Below are positions 14,732 through 21,732 of a stretch of DNA of 23,846 bases, one piece after another; the first letter of the stretch is position 1, and each line of letters opens with the position of its first letter. The notes under the pieces are model-generated. The model saw only the letters and a list, made by a program, of their open reading frames with translations. It was not told the DNA's origin and did no database searches. The DNA comes from JBDSSS01 sp039928615 (GTDB lineage: Bacteria; Actinomycetota; Actinomycetes; Actinomycetales; Dermatophilaceae): positions 1 through 23,846 of the forward strand of contig JBDSSS010000079.1 of the NCBI GenBank assembly GCA_039928615.1. Reading direction: 5' to 3'. The translations under genes were made by a program, and so were the position numbers.

Positions 14732-14764
14732 CTGGAGGTTGCCTGGAGGTCGCCTGGACGTCGG
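14732..14764. repeat. Three 11-bp direct repeats upstream of the metX promoter
   Basis: CTGGAGGTTGC (14732-14742), CTGGAGGTCGC (14743-14753) and CTGGACGTCGG (14754-14764) are in strict tandem. A period of 11 bp places each unit on the same DNA face, as in boxes bound by OmpR/PhoB-type response regulators. They lie about 85 bp upstream of the metX -10 element and just after the DUF4192 stop codon. Confidence 0.5.
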
Positions 14765-14824
14765 TGCTCCGGTCGCGCCCTCCTCGGTGACGCGTCCGGA
14801 TCGTCCGGGTGGTGGACGGTGGAC

Positions 14825-14861
14825 TTCAGCACGGCGGGCCGTCTCGCCTATGCTGTTCCCA
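14825..14861 (+). promoter_or_regulatory. metX promoter
   Basis: TATGCT at 14849-14854 is a good -10; 7 nt later the predicted transcript start falls at 14861, exactly the first base of the riboswitch P1 stem. TTCAGC at 14825-14830 with an 18-bp spacer is a weak -35 candidate. Confidence 0.6.
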
Positions 14862-14970
14862 GGTCATGAGTGCCAGCGACAAGCCCCGGCTCGCTGGACG
14901 GCAACCCTCCTTCGCGGTGGGGTGCCCCGGGTGAAGACCTGGCCGTGCCCTACCGGGCGCGTGCAAGCGC
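14861..14970 (+). ncRNA. SAM-IV riboswitch controlling metX
   Basis: The leader matches the SAM-IV class of S-adenosylmethionine riboswitches known from actinobacteria upstream of sulfur-metabolism genes. AGGTC (14861-14865) pairs with GACCT (14936-14940) to form P1. CCAGCGA (14873-14879) pairs with TCGCTGG (14891-14897) to form P2. The P2 loop CCCGG (14885-14889) can form a pseudoknot with CCGGG just before P1 closes. The conserved stretch around GGCAACCCTCC and GGTGGGGTGCCCCGGGTGA is intact. Downstream, CGTGCCC-TACC-GGGCGCG forms a further hairpin. GGAG of the metX ribosome site (14981-14984) can pair with CTCC (14989-14992), so control is probably translational. The 3' boundary is approximate. 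Confidence 0.88.
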
Positions 14971-14992
14971 GAACGACCGAGGAGCCACCTCC

Positions 14993-16261
14993 ATGACGAT
15001 CACCCACCGTCGGGGTACCCGCCGACCCGGGAGCGGGCACGCTCCCCGGCAGCTCGAGGACCCCGCGGCAGCGCCGTCGCCGGCGAAGGCCGACCCCGCT
15101 GACCGTGCGCCCGAGGTCCCTGCACACCCCGCCTCGCCGGGGGCCTGGCGCCACGGTGACCCGGTCGGTGGTCGTCGGTTCGTCGACATCGGTGGGCTGC
15201 GGCTCGAGCGCGGTGGCGTGCTCCCGGACGTCCGCATCGCCTACGAGACGTGGGGCACCCTCTCCGCCACGGGCGACAACGTCGTCCTCGTCGAGCACGC
15301 CCTCACCGGTGACAGCCACGTCGTGGGGGAGGCCGGCCCCGGTCACGCGTCACCGGGGTGGTGGGAGGGCCTCATCGGCCCCGGGCGCCCCCTCGACACC
15401 GACCGGTTCCACGTCGTCGCGACGAACGTCCTCGGAGGCTGTCAGGGATCGACCGGCCCGTCGAGCCTCGCCCCCGACGGGACGCCGTGGGGCAGCCGCT
15501 TCCCGTCGGTCACCGTCCGCGACCAGGTCGAGGCCGAGAGGGTGCTGCTCGAACGGCTCGGGATCGACCGCCTCGCCGCCGTCATCGGCGGCTCCATGGG
15601 AGGGATGCGTGCGATCGAGTGGGCAGCGACCCACCCGGCGCGGGTCGACCGGTGCATCGTGCTCGCCAGCGCCGCCTACGCCACGGCCGACCAGATCGCG
15701 TGGTGCCAGCCGCAGCTGCTCGCGATCAGGGCCGACCCTGACTTCGCCGGCGGGGACTACTACGGCACCGGGCGATCGCCGGAGACGGGGCTCGGCCTGG
15801 CGCGGCGCATCGCCCACATCACGTACCGCACCGAGTCCGAGCTGAGCGAGCGCTTCGGCCGGCGCCACCAGACCGGTGAGGACCCGTTCGGGGCCGGCGA
15901 GCGCGGCCGCTTCGCGGTGGAGAGCTACCTCGACCACCACGCGGGCAAGCTCGCGCGCCGGTTCGACGCCAACTCCTACCTCGTGCTCACCGAGGCCATG
16001 AACTCCCACGACGTCGGACGCGGGCGCGGGGGCGTCGAGGCGGCCCTCGGGGCGGTGCTCGCGGACACCACGGTCGTCTCGGTCGACACGGACCGGCTCT
16101 ACCCGCCGCGGCTCTCCGACGAGATGGCGGCGGCGCTGCCCCACGCCACCCGGGCCCGGATCGAGTCCGTGTTCGGCCACGACGGTTTCCTGATCGAGGA
16201 GGAGCAGGTCGGCGCCGTCGTCACGGCGGCCCTCGGGCGGCCGGTCCACCGGGCTGGCTGA
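14993..16261 (+). CDS. metX: Homoserine O-acetyltransferase MetX
   Basis: 422-aa alpha/beta-hydrolase-fold enzyme that transfers acetyl from acetyl-CoA to homoserine in methionine synthesis. The catalytic triad is visible: nucleophile Ser201 in GGSMGGM, Asp367 in DTDRLYPP and His396 in FGHDGF. Also present are RIAYETWGTL, the oxyanion region HALTGDSHV and the NVLGGCQGSTGPSS loop. Start ATG at 14993 follows GGAG by 8 nt; an in-frame ATG at 14870 is inside the riboswitch and is rejected. The first 50 or so residues are a Pro/Arg-rich tail, longer than in many MetX proteins. The usual partner metY is not in the window. Expression should fall when S-adenosylmethionine is high. A succinyltransferase activity, seen in some MetX relatives, cannot be excluded from this sequence alone. 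Confidence 0.93.
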   Translation: MTITHRRGTRRPGSGHAPRQLEDPAAAPSPAKADPADRAPEVPAHPASPGAWRHGDPVGGRRFVDIGGLRLERGGVLPDVRIAYETWGTLSATGDNVVLVEHALTGDSHVVGEAGPGHASPGWWEGLIGPGRPLDTDRFHVVATNVLGGCQGSTGPSSLAPDGTPWGSRFPSVTVRDQVEAERVLLERLGIDRLAAVIGGSMGGMRAIEWAATHPARVDRCIVLASAAYATADQIAWCQPQLLAIRADPDFAGGDYYGTGRSPETGLGLARRIAHITYRTESELSERFGRRHQTGEDPFGAGERGRFAVESYLDHHAGKLARRFDANSYLVLTEAMNSHDVGRGRGGVEAALGAVLADTTVVSVDTDRLYPPRLSDEMAAALPHATRARIESVFGHDGFLIEEEQVGAVVTAALGRPVHRAG

Positions 16262-16288
16262 GGCCAGCAGCGGGTGGTCGGTCACGAT

Positions 16289-16317
16289 CCGGTGGAGGCG
16301 CTCGTCTGCGCCACCGG
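16289..16317 (+). terminator. Hairpin terminator after metX
   Basis: CCGGT-GGA-GGCGC (16289-16301) pairs with GCGCC-ACCGG (16308-16317) around the loop TCGTCT, leaving GGA as a bulge. It starts 27 bp after the metX stop. No real T-run follows, as is usual at this GC content. Confidence 0.5.
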
Positions 16318-16378
16318 GCGGCGCTTTATCGGGTAGCGTCCGGGCTCAGGTGTTTACCGACCAAGGAGGTCCGCGAAC

Positions 16379-16777
16379 GTGGCCATTGTCGTTGGATATG
16401 TCGCGACCAAGGAAGGACGCGCAGCGCTTCGGCGCGCAGCGGACGAGTGCGTCCTTCGCAACACCAAGCTCGTCGTGATCAGCTCCCACCGGGGTGGCAA
16501 GGAGTTCGACGCCGAGGAGTCGGGGCGCTTCGAGGAGGAGCTCTCCCGGGTCAGGACGCAGCTCGAGGCGCAGGGCCTGACCCACGAGGTGCGCCAGCTC
16601 GTGCGGGGCAACGACCCCGCAGAGGACCTCATCGCCGTCGCCCGTGAGGAGGATGCGGAGTTCATCGTCATCGGTCTGCGGCGGCGCAGCCCCGTCGGCA
16701 AGCTGATCCTCGGCTCGAACGCGCAGCGCATCCTGCTCGACGCGACCTGTCCCGTGCTCGCGGTCAAGGCCGACTGA
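16379..16777 (+). CDS. Universal stress protein (UspA family)
   Basis: 132-aa single-domain UspA protein. The N-terminal strand IVVGYVATKEGRAALRRA and the C-terminal nucleotide-binding stretch GLRRRSPVGKLILGSNAQ followed by CPVLAVK are diagnostic. The canonical G-x2-G-x9-G(S/T) ATP motif has Arg at its second Gly (G99-x2-R102-x9-G112-S113), so ATP binding is uncertain. Start is a GTG at 16379 with a near-perfect AAGGAGGT 8 nt upstream. A possible -10, TAGCGT, is at 16334-16339. It stands between metX and the sigma factor as its own unit. Confidence 0.9.
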   Translation: MAIVVGYVATKEGRAALRRAADECVLRNTKLVVISSHRGGKEFDAEESGRFEEELSRVRTQLEAQGLTHEVRQLVRGNDPAEDLIAVAREEDAEFIVIGLRRRSPVGKLILGSNAQRILLDATCPVLAVKAD

Positions 16778-16822
16778 GCCCCGGATCGACCCGCGATTTC
16801 GCCCAGCGGCTGTCCAACGTTT

Positions 16823-16828
16823 TATAAT
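16823..16828 (+). promoter_or_regulatory. Consensus -10 TATAAT of the sigma-factor gene
   Basis: A perfect TATAAT in a GC-rich gap, 174 bp upstream of the preferred sigA start. No convincing -35 is seen (TTCGCC at 16798-16803 would need a 19-bp spacer). It predicts a transcript start near 16835 and a leader of about 160 nt. Confidence 0.65.
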
Positions 16829-16896
16829 GGTGGAGAACCGGATCGCACGAGGCGCACCGCGGGATCGACCAGCACCGTCATCCCCGACTGGCCAGG

Positions 16897-16958
16897 CACG
16901 TCCGGAGCGAAACCCCATTCTCGCTCGCCGTGATGATCCATGTCCGTACCCGGACGTG
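16897..16958 (+). promoter_or_regulatory. Nested stem-loop in the sigma-factor leader
   Basis: CACGTCCGG (16897-16905) is perfectly complementary to CCGGACGTG (16950-16958). Inside lies a second hairpin, GAGCGA (16905-16910) with TCGCTC (16921-16926); the two share one base at 16905. It lies between the predicted transcript start and the GTG start, so it could affect mRNA stability or translation. It does not match an RNA family that I recognise. Confidence 0.45.
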
Positions 16959-16996
16959 TTCGCCGGCGGGACCTGCGACGAAAGGCGACTGCTTCC

Positions 16997-18724
16997 GTGC
17001 CGAAGGCAACCACCACTGGAGCCACGAAGACCCTGCCCAAGGCGTTCCAGCATGCTGCCATCCAGCAGCTGCTGACGCGCGGCACGAGCACCGGGAGCGT
17101 GACCGGCACCGAGATCGCCCAGGCCCAGATCGACGCCGGTCTGGACCTGCGGGCGATGAAGCCGGTGCTGACCACGCTCGAGGCTCACGACATCGAGGTG
17201 GTCATCGACGCGCCACACTCGACAACGACCAAGCCCCGCTCGGGGACCAAGGGAGGCACTGTGGCCACCACGCGCAAGACGGTCGCGGCGACGAAGTCGG
17301 CGACACGGACCACGGCACCCACGAGCGACGCCGACGAGTCGGCGCCGGCCGCCAAGACGACCGCGCGCAAGACGGCGGCCAAGAAGGCGACGACGACCGC
17401 TGAGGTCGCCGACGCGGCGGCCAAGCCCGTCACGCGCAAGTCGGTGGCCAAGAAGGCTCCGGCCCCGAGGACGGCTGCTGCCAAGCGTGCCGCCGCGGCC
17501 AAGGCCGCCGGTGACGCCGACGCCGTCGAGGCACCCGAGGAGCCGGGCGACCTCGTCGTCCCCGACGACGTGGACGACGTCGAGGAGACCGTCGCCGCGC
17601 CGAAGGCGCGGGCGACCAAGACCGCGGCCAAGACCGCGGCCAAGGGAGCTGCCGCCGCGGACTCTGCCGACGACGACGACGACGACGAGGACGACGCCGG
17701 CAACCCGCGCGCCAAGAAGGCGCCGGAGGAGGAGACGGAGTCCTCGGGCTTCGTCATCCGCGACGACGACGAGGACGACGCCCCGGCCCAGACGGTCGTC
17801 ACGGCCGGCGCCACCGCCGACCCGGTCAAGGACTACCTCAAGCAGATCGGCAAGGTCGCCCTCCTCAACGCCGAGCAGGAGGTCGAGCTCGCCAAGCGCA
17901 TCGAGGCCGGCCTGTTCGCGGAGGAGAAGATCTCCGGCTTCGGCCGCCAGGAGAAGTTCTCCAAGATGGGTCGCGAGCTCAACTGGATCGCGATGGACGG
18001 CAAGCGGGCCAAGAACCACCTGCTCGAGGCCAACCTGCGTCTCGTCGTCTCGCTGGCCAAGCGCTACACCGGTCGGGGCATGCTCTTCCTCGACCTCATC
18101 CAGGAGGGCAACCTCGGCCTGATCCGTGCCGTCGAGAAGTTCGACTACACCAAGGGCTACAAGTTCTCCACCTACGCGACGTGGTGGATCCGCCAGGCGA
18201 TCACGCGCGCCATGGCCGACCAGGCTCGCACCATCCGCATCCCGGTCCACATGGTCGAGGTCATCAACAAGCTCGCCCGGGTCCAGCGCCAGATGCTGCA
18301 GGACCTCGGCCGGGAGCCCACGCCGGAGGAGCTCGCCAAGGAGCTCGACATGACCCCCGAGAAGGTCGTGGAGGTCCAGAAGTACGGCCGCGAGCCGATC
18401 TCGCTCCACACCCCCCTGGGTGAGGACGGCGACAGCGAGTTCGGTGACCTCATCGAGGACTCCGAGGCGGTCGTGCCGGCGGATGCCGTGAGCTTCACCC
18501 TGCTGCAGGAGCAGCTGCACTCCGTGCTCGACACGCTCTCCGAGCGCGAGGCGGGCGTGGTCTCCATGCGCTTCGGCCTGACCGACGGCCAGCCGAAGAC
18601 GCTCGACGAGATCGGCAAGGTCTACGGGGTGACCCGGGAGCGGATCCGCCAGATCGAGAGCAAGACGATGAGCAAGCTGCGCCACCCGTCACGGTCCCAG
18701 GTCCTGCGCGACTACCTCGACTGA
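16997..18724 (+). CDS. sigA: Principal RNA polymerase sigma factor (RpoD/SigA/HrdB type)
   Basis: 575-aa primary sigma factor. Residues 1-75 resemble the HrdB N-terminus. A Lys/Ala/Thr-rich, histone-tail-like segment (KTAAK repeats) and a poly-Asp run (DDDDDDEDD) fill residues 80-270 in place of region 1.1. Region 1.2 begins DPVKDYLKQIG (275). Region 2 runs from NLRLVVSLAKRYTGRG (346) through FSTYATWWIRQAITRA, which reads the -10. Region 4 has the helix-turn-helix TLDEIGKVYGVTRERIRQIE (535 on), which reads the -35, and ends SQVLRDYLD. Start: GTG at 16997 with GAAAGG 11 nt upstream; the ATG at 16940 lacks a ribosome site and lies inside the leader stem. A strong terminator follows. Confidence 0.95.
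   Translation: MPKATTTGATKTLPKAFQHAAIQQLLTRGTSTGSVTGTEIAQAQIDAGLDLRAMKPVLTTLEAHDIEVVIDAPHSTTTKPRSGTKGGTVATTRKTVAATKSATRTTAPTSDADESAPAAKTTARKTAAKKATTTAEVADAAAKPVTRKSVAKKAPAPRTAAAKRAAAAKAAGDADAVEAPEEPGDLVVPDDVDDVEETVAAPKARATKTAAKTAAKGAAAADSADDDDDDEDDAGNPRAKKAPEEETESSGFVIRDDDEDDAPAQTVVTAGATADPVKDYLKQIGKVALLNAEQEVELAKRIEAGLFAEEKISGFGRQEKFSKMGRELNWIAMDGKRAKNHLLEANLRLVVSLAKRYTGRGMLFLDLIQEGNLGLIRAVEKFDYTKGYKFSTYATWWIRQAITRAMADQARTIRIPVHMVEVINKLARVQRQMLQDLGREPTPEELAKELDMTPEKVVEVQKYGREPISLHTPLGEDGDSEFGDLIEDSEAVVPADAVSFTLLQEQLHSVLDTLSEREAGVVSMRFGLTDGQPKTLDEIGKVYGVTRERIRQIESKTMSKLRHPSRSQVLRDYLD
17669..17695 (+). repeat. GAC triplet run coding poly-Asp in the sigma factor
   Basis: Six GAC codons, one GAG and two more GAC codons give D6-E-D2. 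It is the acidic block of the non-conserved N-terminal region; slippage would keep the frame. Confidence 0.8.
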
Positions 18725-18743
18725 CCGCCGACGCACCACATGT

Positions 18744-18778
18744 GAACGCCGCATCCCGTTGTCCGGGGTGCGGCGTTC
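18744..18778. terminator. Strong bidirectional terminator between the sigma-factor and histidine-kinase genes
   Basis: GAACGCCGCA (18744-18753) pairs perfectly with TGCGGCGTTC (18769-18778), and TCCCG with CGGGG extends the stem to 15 bp around the loop TTGTC. It lies 19 bp after the sigma-factor stop and 36 bp from the convergent kinase stop. There is no T-run, as with many actinobacterial terminators. Confidence 0.8.
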
Positions 18779-18813
18779 GCGTGTGCGGCCCGACGACCCG
18801 ACCCGTCAGGTGG

Positions 18814-20016
18814 TCAGGCGGGCAGCTCGACCCACGCCGTGGCGCCGTGGCCCACGGTGCTGTCGATGCCGATCCGGCCCCCGTGCGCCTCGACCACCCG
18901 GCGCGCGGTCGTCAGGCCGATGCCGCTGCCGTCGATGGACGGGTTGAGCCGTCCGAAGAGGCGGAACGCCGTCTCCTGGTCGTGCTCGTCGAGCCCGATG
19001 CCGTCGTCGGAGACGGTGATCCGGTGGACCCCGTCGAGGTGTCGCGACTCGATGCGGACCTCGGGGGTCGCGCCGGGCCGGGTGAACTTCACGGCGTTCG
19101 AGACGAGGTTGAGCAGCACGGAGTAGAAGTGCCGGGCGTCGACCCGCACGGTGGGGAGGCTGCCGACGACGACGTGCGCCCGCGAGGCCCGCAGCTGAGG
19201 GGTGAGGTCCTCGAGGACGTCACCGAGCACGAGGTTGAGGTCGGTCTCCGTCACGGCGAGGCCCGAGCCGACGAGCGCGTGGGCGAGGATCCCGTCGAGC
19301 ATGCCCGCCATCCGCAGCGAGGCGCGGTGCGCCGTCTGCGCGAGCGGGGCCAGCCCCGGGTCTGCTTGCACGGCCGGCTCCTGGCAGAGCAGCTCGGCGC
19401 TGGACATGATCGCGGTGAGCGGGGTGCGCAGGTCGTGGCTGATCTGGCCGGCGAAGTGCGCGAGCTGGTCGTTGGATCGCTTGAGCTCGTCGCGCACCGC
19501 CGTCAGGGAGGCAAGCGACGCCTCGAGCTCGCGGCTTCGGCGCCGCAGCTCGAGCAGGTCGACGACCCGCTCGGCCAGGGCCACGACGCCTCGCTGCTGC
19601 TGGGCGGTCAGGTCGCGCGGCGCCTCGTCGAAGACGCACAGGCGACCGATGACGACGCCGTCCGGCGTGGTCAGCGGGGTGGAGGCGTAGAAGCGGACGC
19701 TGGCGATCTCGCCGTTGACGAACGGGTTCTCGCGGAATCGCAGGTCGGCTGAGGCGTCCCGTACGACGACGATGTCGGGCTCGTCGAGCACGACCGCGCA
19801 CATCGAGTCCTCACGAGCGCACACGGACGGCGCGAACCCTGCGGTCGCGATCTGGTGCTGCTCGGTGGCGGTGATCAGGTTGAGGGCGGCCCGGGGGACG
19901 TGGCAGATCTGGGCAGCGAGGTGGACCAGGGCCTGCAGGTCGCGAGGCGGTCCGGAGTCGAGGACCTCGTAGAGCCGCAGCTGGGCTTCCCGCCGGTTGT
20001 CGATGACATCCGGCAT
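18814..20016 (-). CDS. GAF-domain sensor histidine kinase
   Basis: 400-aa soluble-looking kinase with no membrane span. GAF domain at about 25-156 (LITATEQHQIATAGF, then the CAREDSMC stretch and TPLTTPDGVVIGRLCVFD); a helical linker at 157-185; HisKA with phospho-accepting His194 in ISHDLRTPL; and an ATPase domain with N box NLVSNAVKF, G1 DDGIGL and GSGIGLTTARRVVEAHGG. Start ATG at 20016 with GGAGG about 10 nt upstream (a GTG directly before it is an alternative). The stimulus is unknown; such GAF kinases often sense ligands or redox state. No response regulator is adjacent, but it diverges from the TasA/SipW-like locus, and a regulator lies at that locus's far end. Confidence 0.9.
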   Translation of the reverse strand: MPDVIDNRREAQLRLYEVLDSGPPRDLQALVHLAAQICHVPRAALNLITATEQHQIATAGFAPSVCAREDSMCAVVLDEPDIVVVRDASADLRFRENPFVNGEIASVRFYASTPLTTPDGVVIGRLCVFDEAPRDLTAQQQRGVVALAERVVDLLELRRRSRELEASLASLTAVRDELKRSNDQLAHFAGQISHDLRTPLTAIMSSAELLCQEPAVQADPGLAPLAQTAHRASLRMAGMLDGILAHALVGSGLAVTETDLNLVLGDVLEDLTPQLRASRAHVVVGSLPTVRVDARHFYSVLLNLVSNAVKFTRPGATPEVRIESRHLDGVHRITVSDDGIGLDEHDQETAFRLFGRLNPSIDGSGIGLTTARRVVEAHGGRIGIDSTVGHGATAWVELPA

Positions 20017-20152
20017 CACCAGATCCCTCCTTCGCTCGACGATGGTCACCGCGCACAGTTTCGCACGAAAGGGGACATACCGCGACGTAACCGTTGCCAA
20101 CGTGTGGATCAGATGTGGCTTTCGCGTGGGATGTCGGTGGATCGCGCCTCCA

Positions 20153-20158
20153 TAAGTT
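20153..20158 (+). promoter_or_regulatory. Possible -10 for the TasA-like gene
   Basis: TAAGTT fits TAnnnT and lies 68 bp upstream of the ATG at 20227 in the 210-bp divergent gap. No clear -35 is present, so a regulator may be needed. A small dyad, CGTT-GCC-AACG, is at 20092-20102 in the same gap. Confidence 0.35.
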
Positions 20159-20226
20159 GAGCATCAGCACCAGGGACCACCACCCACCACACCGGCCGAC
20201 AGGCCCCAGCCCAACGGAGACACACC

Positions 20227-20760
20227 ATGATCGCCAACCGCCACAAGGTCATCCTTCCCCTCGCCACGCTCGTCGCCGCTGCCGCCGTCGCCGTCGGCTC
20301 GGGAGCCACCTTCACCTCGCAGAGCAGCAACACGATCAGCTCGGTCACCTCCGGCACCCTGACCCAGAGCAACTCCAAGTCCAACGCGGCGATCTTCACC
20401 CTCACCAACATGAAGCCGGGCGACACGGTCAACGGTGACCTGACGATCACCAACACCGGCACGCTCCCGGCCGCCTTCAGCCTCACCGAGGTCAGCTCGA
20501 CCAACGCCTTCAGCGCCGACAACCTCACCCTCAAGATCTCCAACACCACGAGCGGCACCGTCGTCTACGACGGCACCTTCGGTGGCCTCAAGGACGGCGT
20601 GAAGAACGACCTGGGCACCTTCGCCCCCTCGGCCAGCGGCCTCTACCGCTTCACCGTGAAGCTCTCCGCCGACGCCGCGAACGTCGACCAGGGCAAGAGC
20701 GCCTCGGCCGTCTACCAGTGGGACGCCACGCAGCTCGCCGCGGACACGTCCAACCAGTGA
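20227..20760 (+). CDS. TasA/camelysin-like secreted protein with SipW-type signal peptide
   Basis: 177-aa exported protein. The N-terminus has a hydrophobic stretch (about 8-25) followed by GATFTSQSSNTISSVTSGTL, the pattern of SipW-dependent substrates such as TasA and CalY. The mature part is a Thr/Ser/Asn-rich beta protein with the LTNMKPGDTVNGDLTITNTGTLPA block (about 60-82) typical of the TasA/camelysin family, which forms extracellular matrix fibres in Bacillus. No cysteines. Start ATG at 20227 with GGAG 7 nt upstream. The SipW-like peptidase gene follows after 87 bp, which supports the assignment. Fibre formation here is inferred from the family. Confidence 0.8.
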   Translation: MIANRHKVILPLATLVAAAAVAVGSGATFTSQSSNTISSVTSGTLTQSNSKSNAAIFTLTNMKPGDTVNGDLTITNTGTLPAAFSLTEVSSTNAFSADNLTLKISNTTSGTVVYDGTFGGLKDGVKNDLGTFAPSASGLYRFTVKLSADAANVDQGKSASAVYQWDATQLAADTSNQ

Positions 20761-20767
20761 CGCCCAC

Positions 20768-20787
20768 GGGGCGGTGAGAGCCGCCCC
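20768..20787 (+). terminator. Intercistronic hairpin between the TasA-like and signal peptidase genes
   Basis: GGGGCGG (20768-20774) and CCGCCCC (20781-20787) form a perfect 7-bp stem with a 6-nt loop, 7 bp after the stop codon. As a partial terminator or 3'-end stabiliser it would let the abundant substrate be made in excess of the peptidase. Confidence 0.5.
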
Positions 20788-20847
20788 GACACCTGCACGA
20801 CCACCGCAGCACGAGCCACCAGCCAGCACCGCAACGAGGAGCACGAC

Positions 20848-21456
20848 ATGGACCAGGTCACTCAGCCCAGCGCTTCGCCTCGGCCGTCGCTGACGCGCCG
20901 GGTCGTGCAGCGCGCCGGCAACGCCGCGATGACCGTCGTGACCCTGATCTGCATCGCCTGGCTCGCCACGAGCCTGTTCGGCTTCAGCCGGTACGTCATC
21001 ACCGGGGGGTCGATGACGGGCTCGATCTCGAAGGGGTCGCTCGCGTTCGAGCGGAGCGTCCCGGTCTCGCAGCTCGAGGTCGGTGACGTCATCACCTACC
21101 TGCCGCCCGCCGACTCAGGCGTGAGCAACCTCGTCACCCACCGGATCCTCGAGATCACGACGGAGCCGGGGAAGCCGGTGAGCTACCGCACCAAGGGGGA
21201 TGCGAACGCCACGGCGGACTCCTGGACCTTCGAGCTGACCCAGAGCACGCAGCCTGTCGTCTCGTTCACCGTGCCGGCCCTCGGCTACGTCTTCGTGGCC
21301 CTGGCCGACCGCGACACGCGGATGCTCGTCATCGGCATCCCCGCGGCCCTGCTCGCCCTGCTCTCGCTCGTCGAGCTGGTCGTCGTCCTGCGGCGACCGG
21401 CCACCGCCGCCGGCGAGCAGCCCGCCACGGCAGCCGGGGAGACCTCGGCCGCCTGA
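20848..21456 (+). CDS. SipW-like signal peptidase I (S26B)
   Basis: 202-aa membrane peptidase. A first membrane span covers about residues 27-46. Catalytic Ser55 follows in ITGGSMTGSI, then His98 in LVTHRIL, the His being typical of ER-type/SipW peptidases instead of the bacterial Lys. The KGDANATADS segment supplies Asp118 and Asp124. A C-terminal membrane span (about 154-177) and a Pro/Ala tail complete the protein. It should remove signal peptides of the flanking SipW-type proteins. Start ATG at 20848 with GAGGAG 6 nt upstream. It lies 87 bp downstream of the TasA-like gene, probably on the same transcript, and upstream of a cluster of hairpins. Confidence 0.87.
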   Translation: MDQVTQPSASPRPSLTRRVVQRAGNAAMTVVTLICIAWLATSLFGFSRYVITGGSMTGSISKGSLAFERSVPVSQLEVGDVITYLPPADSGVSNLVTHRILEITTEPGKPVSYRTKGDANATADSWTFELTQSTQPVVSFTVPALGYVFVALADRDTRMLVIGIPAALLALLSLVELVVVLRRPATAAGEQPATAAGETSAA

Positions 21457-21463
21457 GAACCCC

Positions 21464-21503
21464 CCGACGCGCCGACCCCGGAGGGGTGGGCCGGCGCCGT
21501 CGG
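21464..21503. terminator. Hairpin 1 downstream of the signal peptidase
   Basis: CCGACG-CGCCG-ACCCC (21464-21479) pairs with GGGGT, CGGCG and CGTCGG (21483-21503) around GGA, with small bulges on the 3' side. It begins 8 nt after the stop codon, so a terminator role is likely. Its CCCCGGAGGGGT core recurs in hairpin 3. Confidence 0.6.
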
Positions 21504-21511
21504 ATCCCGCG

Positions 21512-21536
21512 CAGCAGGAGGTGGGGGCCTCCGCTG
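21512..21536. terminator. Hairpin 2 downstream of the signal peptidase
   Basis: CAGC-A-GGAGG (21512-21521) pairs with CCTCC-GCTG (21528-21536) around a 6-nt loop, with one bulged A. It sits between two stronger hairpins. Confidence 0.45.
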
Positions 21537-21542
21537 GCGCAC

Positions 21543-21593
21543 GAGCTCTCGACCTGCCGGCCCCGGAGGGGTTGGCCGGCAGGTCGAGAGCTC
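21543..21593. terminator. Hairpin 3: perfect 20-bp inverted repeat
   Basis: The arms 21543-21562 (starting GAGCTCTCGACC) and 21574-21593 (ending GGTCGAGAGCTC) are perfectly complementary over 20 bp with an 11-nt loop. It is the strongest inverted repeat in the window. A terminator is the simple reading; it is also symmetric enough to be a protein site or a mobile-repeat remnant. Confidence 0.7.
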
Positions 21594-21620
21594 AGCCATC
21601 AGCCCGAAGTGTGGATCTGG

Positions 21621-21642
21621 GGGCCGGGTTTGTTACCGGCCC
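21621..21642. other. Hairpin 4: GGGCCGG/CCGGCCC inverted repeat
   Basis: GGGCCGG (21621-21627) and CCGGCCC (21636-21642) pair around the A/T-rich loop GTTTGTTA. It lies 90 bp upstream of the Ig-like gene and may be a regulator site or the last of the stacked terminators. A possible -10 for that gene, TATCGT, is at 21659-21664. Confidence 0.4.
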
Positions 21643-21732
21643 GTTGATCATGACCTCCTATCGTCGGACCAGACGAACCAAACAGACGAAACGCCCGTAC
21701 CGCCCGATCTGACCGAAGGTGAACGACCGACC

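Noticed and set aside
14870..14992. Earlier in-frame metX start at 14870
   Set aside because: It lies inside the SAM-IV riboswitch aptamer and has no ribosome site.
16940..16996. Earlier sigma-factor start at ATG 16940
   Set aside because: No Shine-Dalgarno element and located inside a predicted stem; the GTG at 16997 better fits family N-termini, although it is not proven.
16346..18685. 779-codon open frame antisense to the sigma-factor and stress-protein genes
   Set aside because: It runs through two confident genes and the promoter between them, and its translation is repetitive Leu/Gly/Val/Asp with no family motif.
21543..21593. Site-specific recombination or invertible-element end
   Set aside because: The 20-bp arms face each other over only 11 nt and no recombinase gene or second copy is in the window, so a hairpin is the simpler reading.
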